Source: Haplomitrium mnioides (taxonomy: Eukaryota > Marchantiophyta > Haplomitriopsida > Calobryales). From it: 34,013 nt of DNA. How positions within the stretch are numbered: position 1 is the first letter of the stretch; each line of letters begins with the position of its first letter. The position numbers and the translations under genes were made by a program. The notes beneath the pieces were generated by a model. That model searched no databases. It had not been told where the DNA came from and saw only the letters and a program-made list of their open reading frames with translations. This document shows, piece after piece, positions 30,660-34,013 of this stretch. The DNA is taken from assembly GCA_049999725.1 (NCBI GenBank), contig JBNGIS010017710.1, positions 25,355-59,367 on the forward strand, in the 5' to 3' direction.

Positions 30660-31438
30660 GCAGCAAGCTCCACCTTGGTTACCACTTGGGCGTTGACCAA
30701 TAAAGAAAGGTCTAAAGCTGGTGAAGGAAATGGAGTCGTAGAGGGACATAGGCAAAGTTCCATACCAAAGACCTGTAGGGCGTCTAATGTACTGCATGGT
30801 GTGTACAAGACCAAATTTGGCCTATATTGATAGTGTACTATGCAAATTTATACACAGCCCATGTTACCCTCATTGGGTAGCCATCAAACAAGTTTTGAGA
30901 TACTTACATAAAACTGTGAATGCAAAGTTAACATACAACAAGTATGGGAATCCAACATTGGTTGGATATTTAGATGGAGATTGGGGAGGAGACCCAAATG
31001 ATTAAACATCTACATATGCATATAGTTTCATTCTTTGTTGAGGAGCAGTGAGTTGGTCCAATAAGAAGCAATCTTCTATTGCTTTGTGAAGCACTGATGT
31101 TGAATACATGGCCCTCATATATGCAGCCAGGGAAGCTATCTAGATAAGGAGACTCCTTGCAGAGGTTGGTCACAAATAGGATTAGCCAACAACAATTTAT
31201 GAGGACAACATGGGCAGCATCCACCTATGCAAGAATCATGTTTATCATCCACAGATGAAGTATATCGATATCATATACCATTTCATTCGCAAGCAGATTG
31301 GGATAGAGATCGATATGAAATTTATTGCTACAGAGGATATGACTCCAGATGCTCTCACCAAAGCCTTACATGGATCTCAACATTTAAAGTGCATGAAACT
31401 CTTAGGATTGTACCTTGGATAGTCATGAGTAGGAGTAT
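30660..31438 (+). pseudogene. pol: Copia reverse transcriptase end and RNase H (remnant Q)
   Basis: The plus strand shows GRLMYCMVCTRPNLAY, VLRYLHKT, then RNase H segments GYLDGDWGGD, SWSNKKQSS, VEYMALIYAAREA, EDNMGSIHLCKN and KYIDIIYHFIR, ending at MTPDALTKAL. These are the usual C-terminal copia landmarks in order. Stops include TAA after DPND, two TGA and at least three TAG between 31000 and 31200. A purine-rich tract (AGTAGGAGTAT) precedes LTR D. It differs from remnant P, so it is a separate family. Confidence 0.88.
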
Positions 31439-32262
31439 TGAGGAACATAACTTGAGTGAGAGGATGGATACTGAATAGGATCCAAAAGAAGTCCTTCTCA
31501 AGGCTCAATCCTTAGAAGGATTCTTTCATGTATATAAATTTAGACTAACATTTTTAGTCATAGTTAACCTAACTAGCTAGATAGTTAGTTGTGGTTAGTT
31601 TAGAATACTGCCACGTGTCAGCCACATAGACATTTAGACATACTTTATTTTCTAGCGTGACTGAAGAGAGAGAAATCGTGAGGCATGCATATTGTGCAGC
31701 GCATCTAATGCATAACGTTTGGTAGGGAAGAAGTGTGCGCTCATTAGCACCTTGTAATTATCAAGAAGACTACTCCATCCCATGTATATATTTTCTTACG
31801 GGGCTCACCATCAAGTGTGAGCAACTTGCAAACATACATTATGTGTACGTCCTTCATTTCTTGCTCCAGATCTTTCTTGCATGTCATTGTTCAAGAGAAA
31901 GAAACACAAGTTTCCTGCTACCGGGTTTTTGCCATTGCAAAGATAGAGGGAGAGCGCCCACCATTTTCTATTATCATGACGCAACTGTCACGCCTTATTC
32001 TTGTTATTGCCAAAAGGGAGATCGCAGGTATTCCGCAACTCCACCGGCAAAGTGCAACCTTGCTATTGCTCACATCATGGAGGCCGTTTTACTCTTTCTG
32101 CGATTCTAAAATGTGAAGGTATTTATTTTGAGGCTGAGAGATAATCAACCAGACTTTGATAAATCTCAACATTCAGTCTCTCATAAACAGTGTCACATCA
32201 GATTTCAAAGCTACATTTCAGTCATTCCAATGAAAATCGACATTCAATTTTTATTACCATGT
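31439..32262 (+). repeat. LTR D (3' LTR of copia remnant Q)
   Basis: It starts TGAGGAACATAAC after the polypurine tract and matches the reverse complement of LTR C. The TATA box TATATAAA is at 31531-31538. The end near TTACCA is approximate. Confidence 0.75.
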
Positions 32263-32789
32263 AGGTAGCACCATACAGATTTTCTTTCTTCAGATCTTCA
32301 TTCACAAAAACCTGACTTCACATCCATTTGATGAACTTCATTCTTGTCCATCAACTATTGCAATGATCAGTTAGCAGTGGCCGAGGGGAAGAGGAGGAGG
32401 AGGAAGGGGGGGGGGGGGGGGGGGGGGGGCAGGAGGCCACTCACTAAAAGCTGCATACTTGTACCAGATTGTTTTGCTTGTAATTGGGTTACACAGTCAT
32501 AGGCCTTTACTACTTTACTGTACCCAAGGAAAAAATACACTTTATTGTCTTAAGTTCCAACTTCATGCGAAGTGTCACAAGAACCAAGACATATGTGTTG
32601 TAGCCAAAACTTAGAGATGCTTCGCTGAAGGCTTAATCCCTAAGCTTGCCAAGGTGTCAACCCTCCAACTATATTTGTGAGGCTGATTTTTTTTAGTCGT
32701 AGCTACTTCCACTACCCAAAACTTATCCTTCAGCCTTCATATATAACATGCTTTCAGCCTGTATTGTCTTGTTCAACCATACTACCATG
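32263..32789. other. Unassigned spacer with poly-G tract
   Basis: No gene is visible. A run of 24 G (32406-32429) follows a purine-rich GAGGAGGAGGAAGG stretch. Confidence 0.6.
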
Positions 32790-34013
32790 TCACTCCCCAG
32801 CAACAAGCCTTAACCTTTCCAAGTGCCACTTGGTCGCAGGGGAGGACAGATTCAGGGCTTTCGGGTTCTTTTCTGAGATGGCCCCTTGCCAGTTACCACT
32901 TTGAGGCTCTAAGGATTCTTTCTTTCCTTTCCAGCCTTTAATGCACCACTCACTCTCTTCACTGGGTACTCAAGTCAATCAATCCATCATACATTCCAGG
33001 CCACATTCATAACCCCCAGCTTATCTTCGTGCAATTCCTTCACTTTATTTCAAGGGCTCGAGGACTCAGACCCTGCCCCTCCTGAATTTGTGCTTGGGAT
33101 AGAGTGTGCTTGTGGCCTGCACCAAAGAACAATACAAAAGGTATGGACTTCCCCTCTCAGAGTTGTCGCAGAACCGATACAACTGCTCCTAACTATTCTA
33201 GGCTGCACTAATTCCTAACTACACCACCAGCTCAGAAACAGAGAGCATTCGCCCCCAGGAATTCAGATCTGTGTCAAGGGATTGGACTCCCCCTTCAGGC
33301 TGCTCCCAGAGTCTGCTCAACTGTCCTGCTATGGCCTAATCCAAATGTCTCTAGAATGCAAATCTAACTACACACAAATACACACGACATATACACTATG
33401 TACTGCAAGAAGAAACAGAGTCCTTGAAGGCCCTTTGGTCTGCTCCACCTTCTGATGCTGCTTCCCTTCTGAATCACTAGCCGCCTTCCGACCCTCAAGC
33501 CAACCTCCACCCACGCACCTCTCTCCAGATAGTCTTTTTTACTTCCCTCGCGAGAAGCCCTAAATTTACTTCCTCAGGCTAGGAAGAGAGTTTCTTTCAC
33601 CCCCACCTCTGGGAGGCAGCCTTCCCGACTGCAGGTAACCCACTCCACCCCGAGCCTTGAAGAGTCTTACTACGCAGTGCGCGGGCACTAACGTAGCCCC
33701 CCCTCGCAGCTCCACTTGAAGAATCACACCAGGGTGTACTCCGAACACCCTGGGCTGATGCACTCGCACAAAGAATCACCAAGACAACTCCAAGCTCCTC
33801 ACTTGGCAGCCCCTCCTTAGTTCTCGGTCTGGTCAGAATCCCTTCGAGCTAAAGTATCGGTCCACCTCCGCTCTGGTCCACCGGTAAGGACGAGTTCACC
33901 TGGATCGTCCGAGCACCCAGAGCTCCTCATCTCTGCGATTCTCGGCGCCCCTCCAGTCCACCTCCGAATCCCCCTGGCCCCCTGGAACTAGTTCACCCGC
34001 TTCACGATAGCTC
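32790..34013 (-). repeat. Diverged third copy of the long-LTR family, cut by window end
   Basis: From about 33530 the match to the long LTR is clear. CTTCCCTCGCGAGAAGCCCT at 33542 equals 9176 in the left LTR, followed by corresponding CCACTCCACC, GCGCGGGCACT and TCTCAGCGCC/TCTCGGCGCC blocks. From 32790 to 33530 the similarity is weaker and patchy. Orientation is the same as the two LTRs of the 14.2-kb element. Divergence is much higher than between those LTRs, so this is an older or different subfamily. Confidence 0.7.

Noticed and set aside
30397-30666. 89-codon minus-strand open frame, lysine-rich
   Set aside because: No recognisable family, no conserved neighbour and no second copy in the window. 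It could be chance.

Overview
This window looks like a repeat-rich nuclear region of a land plant. The support is GT-AG intron structure, polyadenylation signals, Ty1/copia and Ty3/gypsy remnants, very long LTRs and heavy C-to-T type decay of reading frames. I cannot name the species. I see no intact gene: every coding region carries stops, frameshifts or truncations. Six runs of exactly 100 N are assembly gaps.

The left part (1-7705) holds two tandem, decayed copies of an unusual gene. Its product joins a lysine-rich nuclear-targeting tail, a ParB/sulfiredoxin-like domain with a helical region, and a class-beta DNA amino-methyltransferase (motif IV DIPY, motif X QKP/QKS, motif I LDLCSGFGTG). 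Copy 1 (1-2574) has the ParB and methyltransferase exons but loses its N-terminus at the window edge. Copy 2 (about 5185-7000) has the N-terminal tail and methyltransferase, but the ParB part is deleted. A third fragment with only the N-terminal tail lies at about 23446-23838. A truncated Ty3/gypsy pol in reverse orientation (about 3505-5075) separates copies 1 and 2.

The middle (7930-23440) was originally a tandem array of about ten 130-bp monomers. A 14.2-kb LTR retrotransposon (8354-22585) split it, with a perfect 5-bp target duplication (TACAC) and matching TGTCAGCC/GGCTGACA termini. The element lies in reverse orientation, has LTRs of about 4.0-4.3 kb, keeps a broken gag and lacks recognisable pol, so it resembles a LARD. 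Its interior carries a fragment of the D1 ATPase domain of CDC48/p97, an apparent captured host gene piece.

The right part (23839-32262) is a nest of Ty1/copia remnants. A reverse copia (gag and integrase) with its 5' LTR is followed by a forward copia whose reverse transcriptase is interrupted by an LTR. That LTR is itself interrupted by an inverted LTR from another family. A further forward copia RNase H fragment with its own 3' LTR follows. The last 1.2 kb is a diverged relative of the long LTR and runs off the window.

The ParB-methyltransferase family is the item most worth following. An intact relative elsewhere in this genome would be a nuclear DNA methyltransferase of bacterial or phage type fused to a ParB-like module.
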